Source: Pipra filicauda
Lineage: Eukaryota; Chordata; Aves; Passeriformes; Pipridae
Assembly: GCF_003945595.2 (NCBI RefSeq)
Contig: NW_024103874.1
Location: 3,048,001-3,112,000, forward strand
Direction of reading: 5' to 3'
Length of the DNA: 64,000 nt
Part shown: piece by piece, positions 53,266 to 64,000 of the stretch
Position numbering within the stretch: position 1 is the stretch's first letter
Layout of the letters: each line of letters opens with the position of its first letter
Notes under the pieces: model-generated
Seen by the model: only the letters and a program-made list of their open reading frames with translations
Databases searched by the model: none
Told to the model about the DNA's origin: nothing
Program-made: the position numbers and the translations under genes

Positions 53266-53543
53266 TATGCAGGGGTCAGGCTCTTCTCCCAGGCAACAGG
53301 ACAAGAGGACATAATCTTAAGCTGCAGCAGAGGGGTTTAGGTTGGACATTAGGAAGAATTTCTTCACAGAAAGGCTGATTAGATACTGGAATGGGTTGCC
53401 CAGGGAGGCTGTGGAGTCACCTGGAGGTGTGTAAGGAAAGACTGGACATGACACATAGTTGACAGGGTGGTGTTGGGTCATAGGTTGGACTCGATGATCT
53501 CAGAGGTCTTTTCCAACTTAATTAAGTCTGTGACTCTGTGATC
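53266..53543 (+). mobile_element. CR1 LINE fragment, 3' end (plus strand)
   Basis: The plus strand shows the CR1 3' region in order: CTCTTCTCCCAGGCAACAG, GACAAGAGG, GGTTTAGGTTGGACATTAGG, AATTTCTTCAC, GGGTTGCCCAGGGAGGCTGT, GGTTGGACTCGATGATCTC, AGAGGTCTTTTCCAACTTAA. It ends with CTGTGACTCTGTGA, a variant of the ATTCTGTG terminal 8-mers. Only about 280 bp survive, and no reverse transcriptase frame is left. Its GATCTCAGAGGTCTTTTCCAA end differs from the GATCCTTGTGGGTCCCTTCCA end of the 28.9-kb copy, so the two come from different CR1 subfamilies. Confidence 0.93.
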
Positions 53544-53589
53544 TCACTCTGTGGCAACCCTTCTGTGTGTGCATCACCCACAAACCACA

Positions 53590-53880
53590 TCTTGGGGTGG
53601 CCGGGAAACAACGGTGGCCAAATGACAAGGCTCGAAAACTCATCAGCGTAATTCCTCCAACGATCTAATCAGCTTCAGTGCTATTGCTCTTTCTGCTGCT
53701 GGGCAGTTCCCCAGTCAGAACTCGTGCAATATGTTCCTGCAAACCACCTTTCCGAGGGGGCTTCCTCAGCGGGGCTCCGTTTGCACAATTGCCCCGTGTA
53801 TCCCGAGCCCGTGGGCCCGGCTGAGCGCAGTCACAGCGGGACACGCGCTCGCTGCTCGGCTGCCCGAGGTGATAATGCGT
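53590..53880. promoter_or_regulatory. CpG-rich patch (candidate promoter or enhancer)
   Basis: This segment lies just to the right of the CR1 fragment. The core at 53,740-53,880 has about 17 CpGs in 140 bases, including CCCGAGCCCGTGGGCCCGG and GGACACGCGCTCGCTGCTCG. The surrounding DNA is AT-rich and CpG-poor. A 122-codon minus-strand frame covers it but has no recognisable domain. It could be a small CpG island for an unseen transcript, a CpG-rich enhancer, or a local gene-conversion patch. Confidence 0.4.
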
Positions 53881-56800
53881 GCCCAAAAAAATGAGCTTAA
53901 TGAAAATGTTTAGGATATCAAATTCAGCATCGGGGATGCTTAGAAAAGCACTTACCCGTGGAGTAAGGGCAGCACCATGCGCGAAGCTGCTGTGGGAAAG
54001 GTCAAGGTTTAGAATTTCTCCCCTTAGTTTCATGAAGAGTAGATTAAAAATAGCTAAAAAAAAAAAATTAGGGTTGTTTCCTCATGATTTTTTTTTTCTT
54101 TTTGTGCTTGTTCCAAAGCTGTAAGAAACTTGTTTTCATTATTGAATATGTTGTCTAATTAATTTAATGAAATTGAATCAAACATTGCAAAATGAGTCCA
54201 CTGATTTAATAGTATGAATTACCTGAACCTTTTGCAAAATAATTATTTCCCCTCCATGTTTTCACTGTAGAAAAGGTTATTTCATGTCTCAAACCTCCCT
54301 GAAGGCACAGGGTGAGCTTTCCCATGCAATTCCCTAGGTTTATTTCCTTATTTGAAAACTGAAATATGTAGTCAGGCTTACAGGCATCAGACCTGTGGAC
54401 GATGTGGAAGCATTTCATTCTGAGGAGCATGATCACATTTAATATTAATAATACTACACAAAGTCTGTCTCTGAAGGAAATGGAGTTTTATTACCCCACC
54501 ATTGATGGGGAATGATCATGTGGAGCCATTGATGAGACAAGTTCAGGGATCTGCAGGCTTCAAACTGTTCTGTAGAGCAACAATGAGACCTAATGTAAGG
54601 CTCTCTGGTGCTTCTGCCAATTTTGGGTCAAACTGTGCTATAAGAAGCCTGTTTTGGGGAACATGAAGGGATTTACAGTTTCAACCAAAAAACCAAACAC
54701 GGACAGGCTTGAATTGCTTATTGCAGCCAAGTGACTCGCTGGTGCCTTCTGCTCTTTCTAATGTGCTTTGCTAATTATTTTAGAATGCAAGAAGATAAGA
54801 GGAAATAGGGAATGACACTATTCATAGGTGGATTGAATTTATGAGTAAAGTTAGGAAAGGCTATTATATAGTTATTATATGAGAGAAAAGTTAGAAAATA
54901 GCAAAGAATGAAAACTGGCTGGGTAAGGTTAACTTTAGTCTCAAAGCTAAATATTTAAACCTGAATGAGGAGACTCATCAGGCTTTGGACAGGTCATCTC
55001 CTGCTCTCTGTGAGGAGAACAGTGATGTTCCCTGGTGCTCCTGTGGAAGGATGCAGGTGGAAAGAAAAGCAGAGGCAATGAAATAACAGGGACAAAGCAG
55101 GCCTTGGTACTGAATAATGTTTCCAAATTTCAGAAGCTGCTGATATTCAGGTCGAGAGCCAGGGAAGAAGAAAAAAAAGAACTCAAAAGCCAAGAAATCT
55201 GAAGGCTTTATTTTAGGCCTCAAAGTGCAGTTTTGCTATTTTTGATGTTTTTTAAAAAACCTTTTTTTTTCCTGAGTGCAGGTTTTTAAATGGCTGTTTT
55301 TGAAGGTCTAGTGCCTCTCATTCAATTTAAATTGCAGAGTCAGGCAAAATGCACACACACCAAAGGAGGCACAAAGTGAGGAGACAGACAGGGAAGGGAA
55401 CTCTGAGGGAAATGCCAGGAGATGGAGCTGGGCCAGCACTGAGGCACGTGGCAGCAGCAGGCAGAGCCCCTGGTGAGGATGAGCTCCATTCCCTGGCTCT
55501 CAGTGCATCCTCAGAATCCCAGCTAAAGCTCTGGTCAGGGCAGGCACTTCAAATTGAGGGTTCCTGAGTCATGGCCTTGTTCTCTGAGCACATCAAATCC
55601 TCTTTGTCATAAAGTATAAAGCATTTCCTGGAGATTTCCAGGAGGAGGCAGGTAGGCAGCAGTGCTCTCAGCTCCACACCCCTGTTTGATGGATACAAGG
55701 ATGCAAAGGAAATGATTGTGTATGCTCTTTATATTTCTTTAAGAAAAATCAAGTTATATTAAAAGGAAGCTCTTAAAAGGAGATAACATCATTGCTTTCT
55801 TGACAACACTGGGGCCCACAGTGCATTCTTGAGGAGGCAGGAAAAGGTAAAGCCAGTAAAAAGTAAGCTAGTTTATACCAGATGGGAATTCAGTCCTAAG
55901 AAATGAGGTTTAAAATGCTATTACTTTTGCAAGTTTCAGTGGAGCTTGGAGTACACTCATTTTTATTCCTTATCTCAAACACCACAAAAAGGGGAGAATT
56001 AAGGGGGAACTCTCCCAACCTGCAGCACTTCCATTTTTCAGTCACTCTCGAGGTCTATTTGTCTGATGACAGATGTTACTTTTGCTGTAGTTCAGTCTTT
56101 TTTTTCCCCCTGTACAGATGTGATTTACTAGATCATAAATCAGTCACTACTTTTGGAATTTCAACTAACAGATGTCCCCTTTAAAGATTTTAATATAAAC
56201 ACCGTTAACCCACAGATTCTTTTTGAGGAAATGCCAGTTGCATATAAGAATGCCAATTGGCAGGAATGGAACTTGAACATTTGACATATTAATAGATTTT
56301 CTTTTTCTGAGTGAAATCAATTTATTTTTTATAGAGAAGGCATGGCTGCTTTAGTTCTCCATTAGAACCCCAGCTTGCAGTATCTGTTTGCTTGCAATGA
56401 TGTCATTAACTAGAAAACAGATGCACTCATGAGCATCAGAAATCAATCATAGCTGTTGGCACTTTAATAAACAGCTGCCTTCTTAAATGGTTTGGAATAA
56501 ACACTGATCATCACCAGCTCTTTCTGAAGGAAGAGCAGTAGGTTATAAAACTGCTGATTAGAGGAGGGGAAAACCTTGAAATTATAAACTTAGTGGTTGA
56601 AAACCCCTGATTGAGTTATTTTAGACTGTCAAAAGATTTACAGTAGAAAATAATTGCAAGATACTGGCTGCACTGTGGAATATCAGTCATGTGGCCACAG
56701 AAGCAGTGCCTGATATATTTACACAAACTTTCTTCTTCAGAAACAGATTTTGTGTATTAATAAGTCATTTATCAAACTCGAGCACAGCAGAATCTTATTG

Positions 56801-57167
56801 CTTCCTTGTGCAGTTCTGAAGGAATTTGTTTGAAGATCCCCAACTCCTTCCCTTACTCTCAGATGCAAACTAAGAGAAAATGTATTACCTTTCTGCTCAG
56901 GAGATGTTTCTACTTTCAGGGTCCTTTTATGACCTGTGCATGGGCCAAAGGATTTAGCTTTGAGATAGCAGCTGCAATTCACAAAAAGTACCTGCAAAGA
57001 GGCGACCAAACATCAACCAGCAGCACAGTGAAATGGCACATCACGTTTTCCACACTCAGATTAGCTTCAACTCTACCTTGCTAAGTAGCTTATCAACAGA
57101 AGAGATGTAAGAATAATTCTACAGCAAATGCTTCATATGGCTTAGTGACAAAAAAAAGGGAGATATG
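53881..57167. other. Non-coding DNA; right part may be 3' UTR of the exon at 57.2 kb
   Basis: No coding sequence is supported. The part from about 56,320 to 57,167 would be the 3' UTR of the minus-strand exon that follows. Minus-strand polyadenylation signals occur as ATTAAA at 56,463-56,468 and AATAAA at 56,321-56,326, roughly 700 and 840 bases past the stop codon. The interval 54,130-54,250 is AT-rich with a TCTAATTAATTTAATGAAAT stretch and looks like possible regulatory DNA. Confidence 0.4.
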
Positions 57168-57390
57168 TTACAATATATGCTGCTGCTGCTGGTAATCTGC
57201 TTGTTCTGGCTTCTGCTGCTGCTGGGTGTAACCTGCCCCTCTGTAGCTCCTGTGATTTTTGTATTCACTGTATGGTGCAATCAGGCCAGAATCTGAACCT
57301 TTTCCAGAGGCAGTGGGCCCTGCTAGTGCAATTCCTGCTATTGTGGCACAAAGTTCCTTGTATCTCTTTGTCATGGTGCTGTACAAATGC
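57168..57390 (-). CDS. Candidate terminal coding exon of an unrecognised spliced gene
   Basis: On the minus strand, a branch-point-like CTAAT and a TTTGCAG acceptor (AG at 57,392-57,391) precede one base plus 74 codons, the last being the stop TAA at 57,170-57,168. An in-frame TAA lies just upstream of the acceptor, and no ATG opens the frame, which fits an internal start by splicing. The peptide starts HLYSTMTKRYKELC, has a small-residue stretch ATIAGIALAGPTASGKG, then a tyrosine-rich part (APYSEYKNHRSYRGAGY), and ends with two runs of four glutamines and a final HIL. Codon use looks coding, and there is no frameshift. I do not recognise the family. The style resembles C-terminal tails of RNA-binding or nuclear proteins, but no function is claimed. 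The upstream exon must end in phase 1. It could also be a chance frame helped by CAG repeats. Confidence 0.45.
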
Positions 57391-60300
57391 CTGCAAACCA
57401 GATTAGAGCTGGCAGAGGGTGTTTATCTGCAGGTGTAAGCTGGGGGAGCACAGACACGGGGCTGACACGGGCCCTCTGTGCAAGGCTTTGCACTTTGGGG
57501 TTGGGATCTGTGGCTGAGGCTTTGGGGAGCTGATACTGGTGATGATGGAGATAAAATGGCATTCAGGAAAGTCTTCCTGGATCCTCTGGAAATGCTACTT
57601 AGCTCACCCAGAGCACCTATGTAGAGAGAATCCGTGCTGCATTCCAGTATGAACAATACCTGCTCCAGTGTGCTTACAAATGTTATTTGAAACCATACCC
57701 TTCACCTCCATTCTTTTATATTTAGGTCCTATTTCCAAATGGCTCACAGAGGTCTATTGAATGATGATTCAGTGGAATCAACATCAGAACCCATCCTTTT
57801 CCCCTGTGGTCCTAATCTTTCTCAGCTCCCTGTCCCTGAGAAGTCCACTGTGGCTCTTCCCTTCTTCTCTCTGTTCCACTTGGGCTCTGCCAGAGGGACT
57901 TTTTTCTCTCAGATCTAGTGTTTTGTACTGCTGTAGTTCCTGGCAGCCAAGACAAGGAAAGAGTGAAAGCCCTCAGCATCTTCCTGCATTGAGCAAAGCC
58001 AGCACAGGATGAATTATTTTTAGTTGCCAAATTCTAATGAGTTTTTATTGGTCACATGGAAGCTGAGATTTTAGGGGATGACATTTGGCAGAATATGAGA
58101 AGATTTGAAAAGTATATTCCTGTTCTTGTAATGAGCGTTAATGTCTTGTATTAGTTCAACCAGTAATTAGAAAAAAAAAAGGAACCAAACAAAAACCCCA
58201 ACAAACCAGATATCAAGGCCCATGAATATCCCAGCAATATCTCCCCTCTCACTCCCCATTTCTCAAGTTTCCTCTAATAAAGGAGCATTACTTTAGGCAG
58301 TAGGACTTGTCTGGTCTCAGTGCTAGCTGGGATGTTCTTCTCCTGGGAAGTCATTCACACTTTCACTGCTGCACAGGAAGAACCCTGGGGCCTGGAACAG
58401 CTCAGATCTCAGTGTTACGTGTACCCACACTGTGAATTTGTTTTTGCCTGCAGTTAATTTTGTGGACAACATCAGGCAAACATTGACAAACCAAGAAAAA
58501 CTGTTCCCACTGCAGACATTTCCCACAGCAGGAGTGGTGCCTCACTGCCTTACTCTGGGAATTCCTGGCCCAGCTCACTAATGCCCATGACAGCAGCTGT
58601 CATGCAGTGGATGACAAGCAAATGCTTTCCTTCATTACTGAATATATAACTGTTTAAATCCCACTCCACCTTCCTTACAAAACTGACATGTGAGTGCTTT
58701 GTCTTTCCAGTTTTGCCTGTGTTAAGTGTGTGGCTGTGGTGTCTGTTCTGGTGGGCACTGTCACCATGGCTGACTGGTTATGCCTTATTTACTCTCCAAG
58801 AACTTTTCAACATGTCTTAGAAATCCACTTAAGATCATGCTGCATAGTTTCTAGGTTTCATTAGCTGCAATACAAAACCAGTTTATGCTCCTTTGTTGCT
58901 GCTTGGACCTTGCTTGTCACTGAGAGCAGGTCTCCAGGAAATGAGCAGTGTAGGAGCTCACCCTGAATTCTGTTAGTAAGACTGCTGTGTGGTGGTGTGG
59001 AAGATACAATTCAGTGCTGCCTCAGATGAAAAATAATTTCAAAGGGAAGTTCCTCTTGCTGACTTCTTCAGGTCTGCTTGTGAAAACCAGGGCTCTGAAT
59101 TTCAGCTGGCTCAGGGACAGAAAATAAAAGAACTGGCTTTTTACCTTGGCCTTGCACTCAGAGTATCAGAATTCTGAGCTTGCTCTACTAGTTTCAATTG
59201 TATCATTTCTCCAGAACTTAATTTTTCCCTTGTTAAATTGAATGACATGTGGAATAGTATTTCTATGGCATATATTTAATAACTTTAGATTTATGTCTTC
59301 TTTTGTGGTGTGGTTGTCTCAACTCAAAGGTGTTCACAAAGGCAGTTCTGAAGTTCAGGACCAGGTACATATGTTACCTGTGCGTTGAAGCAGCCATGGG
59401 AGGCAGAAGATATTTTACATTTGCTGTTGCTTTTGTGTTACAGACCCGAATTTAAACCTGACCTCTAGCAAAAAAAGAGAATGTTTTCTCTCCCTAGTTC
59501 TAAAATGAGGACTACTTTTTGTTGAATATCCCAATGATAACATAAGCATGACTTGCTGTCATTTTGGTCTGAATAGGGCAGTGTGCTTCCCTGGATTTCA
59601 TGGACAATGGAGATAAGACTGTGATGTGGAGGACTGAGGAAAAAAATCTCCTTTTCATGTAATGAAGTTGAGAATAGATTGAATTTCACAGAGACTCCTG
59701 TGCCTGAGCAGTGCAGTGCACTGGGAAGCAAGGAGTGAAACTCTGGTAGTTGGTTGGCACTGGCAGCTGCAGCTGCCACTGTGCCCTTTGCCACTGCTCC
59801 CACCCAGCCCTGGGGATTGAGGTGTTTGGGGAGAAAAAGCAGAGTGAAATAGGGAGGGATAGGGCATAAAACAACAGCTTCTCCTTCACCTACTACCTGC
59901 TGTCCCACAACCTCCCTCGATGCCTTTGAAACCTTTTTACTAAAGATTGACCTGAAAGTTAACATCTTTTAACCTCGGAGAGTCCATTAAAAATTTAGGA
60001 CTTTTAGCCCATGTAATAAGCCAGACTGAATCCTTCTGCTTGGGAAAGCTTTGGAGCTGCACTCTCACTTTGTGGTTCAGATCTCCTTCCCTCTTATTTT
60101 TCTATTTCATCAGTAAGCAGGGAAGGAACTGAATATAAAAAGCTGTAGAAGATGATTACCCCACATTTATCTCTGGCACATGCAGATGTTGGTCAAGTTT
60201 TTATTGGCACAACTGAAACAGGAAAGTTTATGTCTCTGTCCTAATCAGACTCAGAAAGAGGCATTTCCCTTTAATAAGTCTCTCTCCTAATACTGAGCCC

Positions 60301-63300
60301 GTAGTCCATTCATGGTGGGTGCATAACATGATCTTGGCATTTGCAAGAGATTTAATTCCACCATTACAGTCTGATGTTTTTTCTCCCTTTTTCTAACATT
60401 AAATTACCTGCATCACTCCTGTGTTTTAAGCCATCTGCCTGAGACAGAGGAATGGTTGGAGAAGGATCTATGGATCAAAGACAAGCTCTGTTGTTACACA
60501 CAGTGCACCACTTTAACAAGGCTGCACAGACTGCTGGAAGATGCTGCAGAGCTAACTCAGAGCAGGGAGCTGTTGGGTGTCAAACAGCTTAAATTGTGGG
60601 TACTTGTTCCATTGACTCACCAGCTGGACAGGAGATTTTAGCTCTGTTTACTGAAAAGTTATCTTACCTGCATCACACTGTTATGACAACATATCAGTAG
60701 ATAAATGTCATGCATGGCTAATTAATGTCTCTAAAAGGCTTGCACTGTACAGTATGTAAATGATGGGGAGATCATACAGCATTTGGCACACCAGTTTATT
60801 TTAAATGAAGCACCCTGAAGTTTTTTCACATCAGGTTTGCTCCACTTTCAGATATGCAACATAAATGTATTTCTTTATTAGTCCTGATATTTAACTCCAG
60901 CCTTTTGCTTGTCACACTAGGGAGCCACACATCCCTGGATGGACGTGCACAGCAGAGGGTGAGCACCCTGCTCTGTGTGCCTGAGCAAACCAGCTCTGAG
61001 AAGGCCAGAAACTTCCTGCTCTGTTTGCAAACCGAGTGTCACTATGATCCAGATTAATAAGGGAGCATATTGCATGTGACTGGAAAGAGAGAGAATCTCA
61101 GAATTCAGGCCAAGGGCTTCACATTATGAATATTGCAATTTCACTAGTCAAATCCAGGTCAAAAGTGGTCAATACAAACATAAATCTAAGCACCTGTCCG
61201 AGCATTCTACATCTATTCCAGCAGCAAGCAAAGCATTTTAGATGAAGTAATAAAAATTTTAGGGTAGGTAGTTCTTCTTCTGGGTTATGCTGACCTCGAT
61301 CAGGGCAGTCAAACTCCCAAATTCATGGTTGCAGCTGAGAACAGTTTTAATATGCTGTAATTTATGAAGAAAACCAAACCTAAAGATAATTAAGCTGCAA
61401 ACCCCACCCCTCTGAATCAGTAAGAATCAACAGAGCTGTGTCTTTCCTTGTTCTTCCCAGGGAGAAAGTGGCCTACTTGACACCAAAAGAGCACTTTAAA
61501 CTTAGTAGGGTGGCTTTATTCACTCATTGTTCTTTTTGTAGAAGCCTGTCCCCCCAGACCAAGCAATATGGTTGGGGTTTTTTACACATTTCTTTTCCTT
61601 TTTTTCCCAACCCTTCTCTCTCACTTTTAACTTTCCTGGCACTTCAGTACATGTGATCCTGTCCCAACACTCCCCAATGTGCAAACCATGGACAGCAAGG
61701 CACCTGCTATCAAAGCAAACAGGTCCCCTCACTTCCCACCACGATGATGTTTTTTTCTGGCTCCAAAGTTTCTGGAGGTTTGGGAGAGAGGTGAGCACAT
61801 CCTGCACTCCGTGGCTCAGCTTCAAAGTCACATCCGTTGTTCCAAAAAGCCTTTTAAGATGTTTCCTCAAAACCCTTTTTTTAAAACAAACTCCATACCT
61901 AATGATCATGAAGTGATTGAGCACAGCAAATGTGCACAAATCCCCTGTTTTATAAAAGAACAATCTGGAGAAGGAGAGAAGGCTGGTTTGTGGCCTTGGT
62001 ACTTAGAGCCAAATTCTGGGCCAGGAGAGGGATTTTGTTGGGGAAATGGATTATCTCCAGCTCCTCAGATCATCTGAAGCAACTATTCATCTTTCAAATA
62101 TCCAGTTCTGGACTTAATTATACCTTATTTCAGCCTCCTCTTCACCTTTTGGCACTGATGTAAAGCAGGAGGCAGAATTTCCTGCTGCTGGAGCTTATTA
62201 ACACGACTGCTACTGCTCATGAAGGACAACAATGCAAATTCTGTGATGGGACTCATGGTATAAACCAGCATCAGTGCAGTGAAGGCAGTGAAGGTGTGAC
62301 AGTTTGCACCTGCAGAAGGGTTACTCCATTAGTCCATTCCATGATTGCAAGTTAAAGAGTTTTGGAATCATAAACAAAAGTGCACCAGTCATGTGAGGAT
62401 CAGCGACAGCCACCACAGCTGAGAGAGGCAGAGCTCAGTGTGGGGGGAGAAAAGGCACTCAGCCTTGTTAGGGCAGCAGCAGAAAGAAGTCCCCTTGGTA
62501 GAACCAAAAATGCTCTGAAATTTGGCAAATGGGGCTTGGGGGTTGCTTTTTACCCCCTGTGTGTAGGATATTCAAGCTCATACTGGACATGTGAATCACA
62601 GAGCCTTGGCTGGTAACAAACTGAACGCTGCTGCAGCATTACAGATTGCATTGTCATGAATGACTGAAATTTTTGTTGGCAATCAGTGGCTTGAAATCCA
62701 TTTTGACTGGAAAAACGTTGATCAGCCTTCCCCACTGCCAGCCTGTCTGTGTCAGATGTTCACGTCCCAGCTCACAGTCAGTAACCCTGGACTGTGCTTA
62801 TAACTCACTGGGATTTTACAGTTCTCAGCAGAGTAACTTGGGGTGATTTCTTTGTATCTCCTCTCTCCCCCCAAAAACACAATTTTCCTAGAGTCCCAGA
62901 GAGTTGGACACCCTGAAGCCCCCATAATCCCTTCGGGCTCCTCTGAAAATGCCAGCCTAAATTCCAAGTTCTTTCCAGGTGGAATACTCCAAACAAGTGA
63001 AATCAGTGCTGGCACTTCTTACTCTTACACACCTGCAGCTCATTTTCTCATAGGAACTGCTCACCACAAATAGCACAGAGAAATGTAATTACATGTAACT
63101 TTTTCTATTATTTTTCTATTAAGGGATTCCTTAATGCAAAAAAAAAAAAAAATCCCACTCTTTTAATAACGAATGAACAGAGAGATGTCTGAGCATCAAG
63201 AGGGTTCTAATTAGAAATGCTACCTGTAAGTACATCTAAACAGTTGGTAGCAGCCATGGAACACTTCTAATTATAATCATCATTTTGTTTTTCTCTCAGG

Positions 63301-64000
63301 TAGCTTAGCTCATTAATTACTTAAAAAAAAATCAAGTCTAGCATTCAATACTACTGCGCAATATAAAATTCAAATTAGACTGATATCGCTACCAAAATAT
63401 TATGAGCTGATTTATATTAATGGTATTCTGCACACACAAATATCAGTCAGTTATTGTCTATAAATAAATTGGATGTCGTAGTCCAAACCTTTGGATTCCC
63501 AAAATTCACCTGTGCCTAGGAAGTCGTTTCCTTAAGGATTGGCCAACTCATCATCAGCTGGGACAATGTCCTTCAGCTGGCAGGTGCCTGAAGTTGCAGG
63601 AGCATCTCAATGTTTCTTTCTTGCCAGTGGAGTCCATTGTAAAAGAGGATTATTATTGAAGGTGGGCAAGAGGAACAATGTATTCTATGACCTTTGTGTT
63701 GCTGGGTATCAGTAGTTTGTCTTTGCTGACCAGGGAGCTCCAGTGGCCACATTCATTCCTCTGCTGGCAGCGAGAAAGTCTCTGCTCTGGTAGAGCCCAG
63801 GTGACTGATTTAGTCAATGCAAGCAGTTGATGTTCTTTTTTTCTGTATTTGATCTGTACAGAGCAAAATACCTTCATGTATGTGGACTTTCAATGCCACA
63901 TTCTTGAGAAATAGTGGATGAGAGTACCCACAAGGCTAAAGTGCTTCATGGCAGCAAGCACAGCAATGTCAGCATCTGCTTGTCAAAACTGATGGGATGT
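57391..64000. other. Non-coding DNA, possibly the last intron of the minus-strand gene
   Basis: If the exon at 57.2 kb is real, this stretch is at least part of its upstream intron. I looked for minus-strand donor sites. GTAAGA next to 60,666 and GTGAGT next to 60,618 exist, but the sequence beyond them gives no convincing exon. The longest frames here (166 and 147 codons on the minus strand near 59.5-60.0 and 61.5-62.0 kb) overlap others on both strands and contain no domain. An A15 tract lies near 63,138. No known repeat was recognised. Confidence 0.4.

Noticed and set aside
59465..59965. 166-codon minus-strand open frame
   Set aside because: Three overlapping frames exist over the same bases, there is no domain, and composition looks like chance. 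It could lie inside an intron of the minus-strand gene.
60618..60800. Minus-strand donor-like sites near 60.62 and 60.67 kb as possible upstream exons of the 57.2-kb gene
   Set aside because: The adjoining sequences give either in-frame stops or only a few unconvincing codons, with no good acceptor.
61520..61963. 147-codon minus-strand open frame with basic stretches
   Set aside because: The lysine-rich part comes from simple T-rich DNA on the plus strand. No family resemblance, and plus-strand frames overlap it.

Overview
The window looks like avian (sauropsid) nuclear DNA, almost all of it non-coding. It is AT-rich. The only clearly recognisable interspersed repeats are three short, 3'-anchored fragments of CR1 (chicken repeat 1), the main LINE of birds. 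Two older sequences resemble MIR/CORE-SINE. There are no prokaryotic features: no operons, ribosome binding sites or dense long ORFs. Almost all open frames here are short chance frames; the longest one is produced by a tandem repeat. The species cannot be fixed from sequence alone. The low repeat density and CR1 content point to a bird rather than a mammal.

Layout. 1-15,000: AT-rich non-coding DNA with homopolymer tracts and no gene I can support. 15,000-15,255: a small CpG-dense island with a GC-rich hairpin followed directly by a strong G-quadruplex motif. 15,256-24,840: non-coding. 24,840-25,135: a second promoter- or enhancer-like segment, with a CCAAT-containing palindrome and then a CpG-rich stretch. 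25,136-38,160: non-coding, with two minus-strand CR1 fragments (28.9 and 33.4 kb), two MIR-like SINEs (30.3 kb minus, 36.2 kb plus), short tandem duplications and a 24-base poly-T. 38,160-38,505: a minisatellite with a 40-bp unit. 38,506-53,265: non-coding, with a few stretches that read like conserved regulatory DNA. 53,266-53,543: a plus-strand CR1 fragment, followed by a third CpG-rich patch at 53,590-53,880.

The one convincing coding candidate is on the minus strand at 57,168-57,390. It looks like the terminal exon of a spliced gene: a branch-point-like sequence, a TTTGCAG acceptor, 74 codons and a stop. The encoded C-terminus is basic, rich in tyrosine and glutamine. I do not recognise the protein. 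If it is real, the rest of the gene lies to the right, partly or wholly outside the window, and the DNA to its left would be 3' UTR and then intergenic or another gene's intron.

I found no complete gene, tRNA, rRNA, CRISPR array or intact mobile element. The most interesting items are the orphan terminal exon, the three isolated CpG-rich patches (one with hairpin plus G4) and the 40-bp minisatellite that keeps long frames open.
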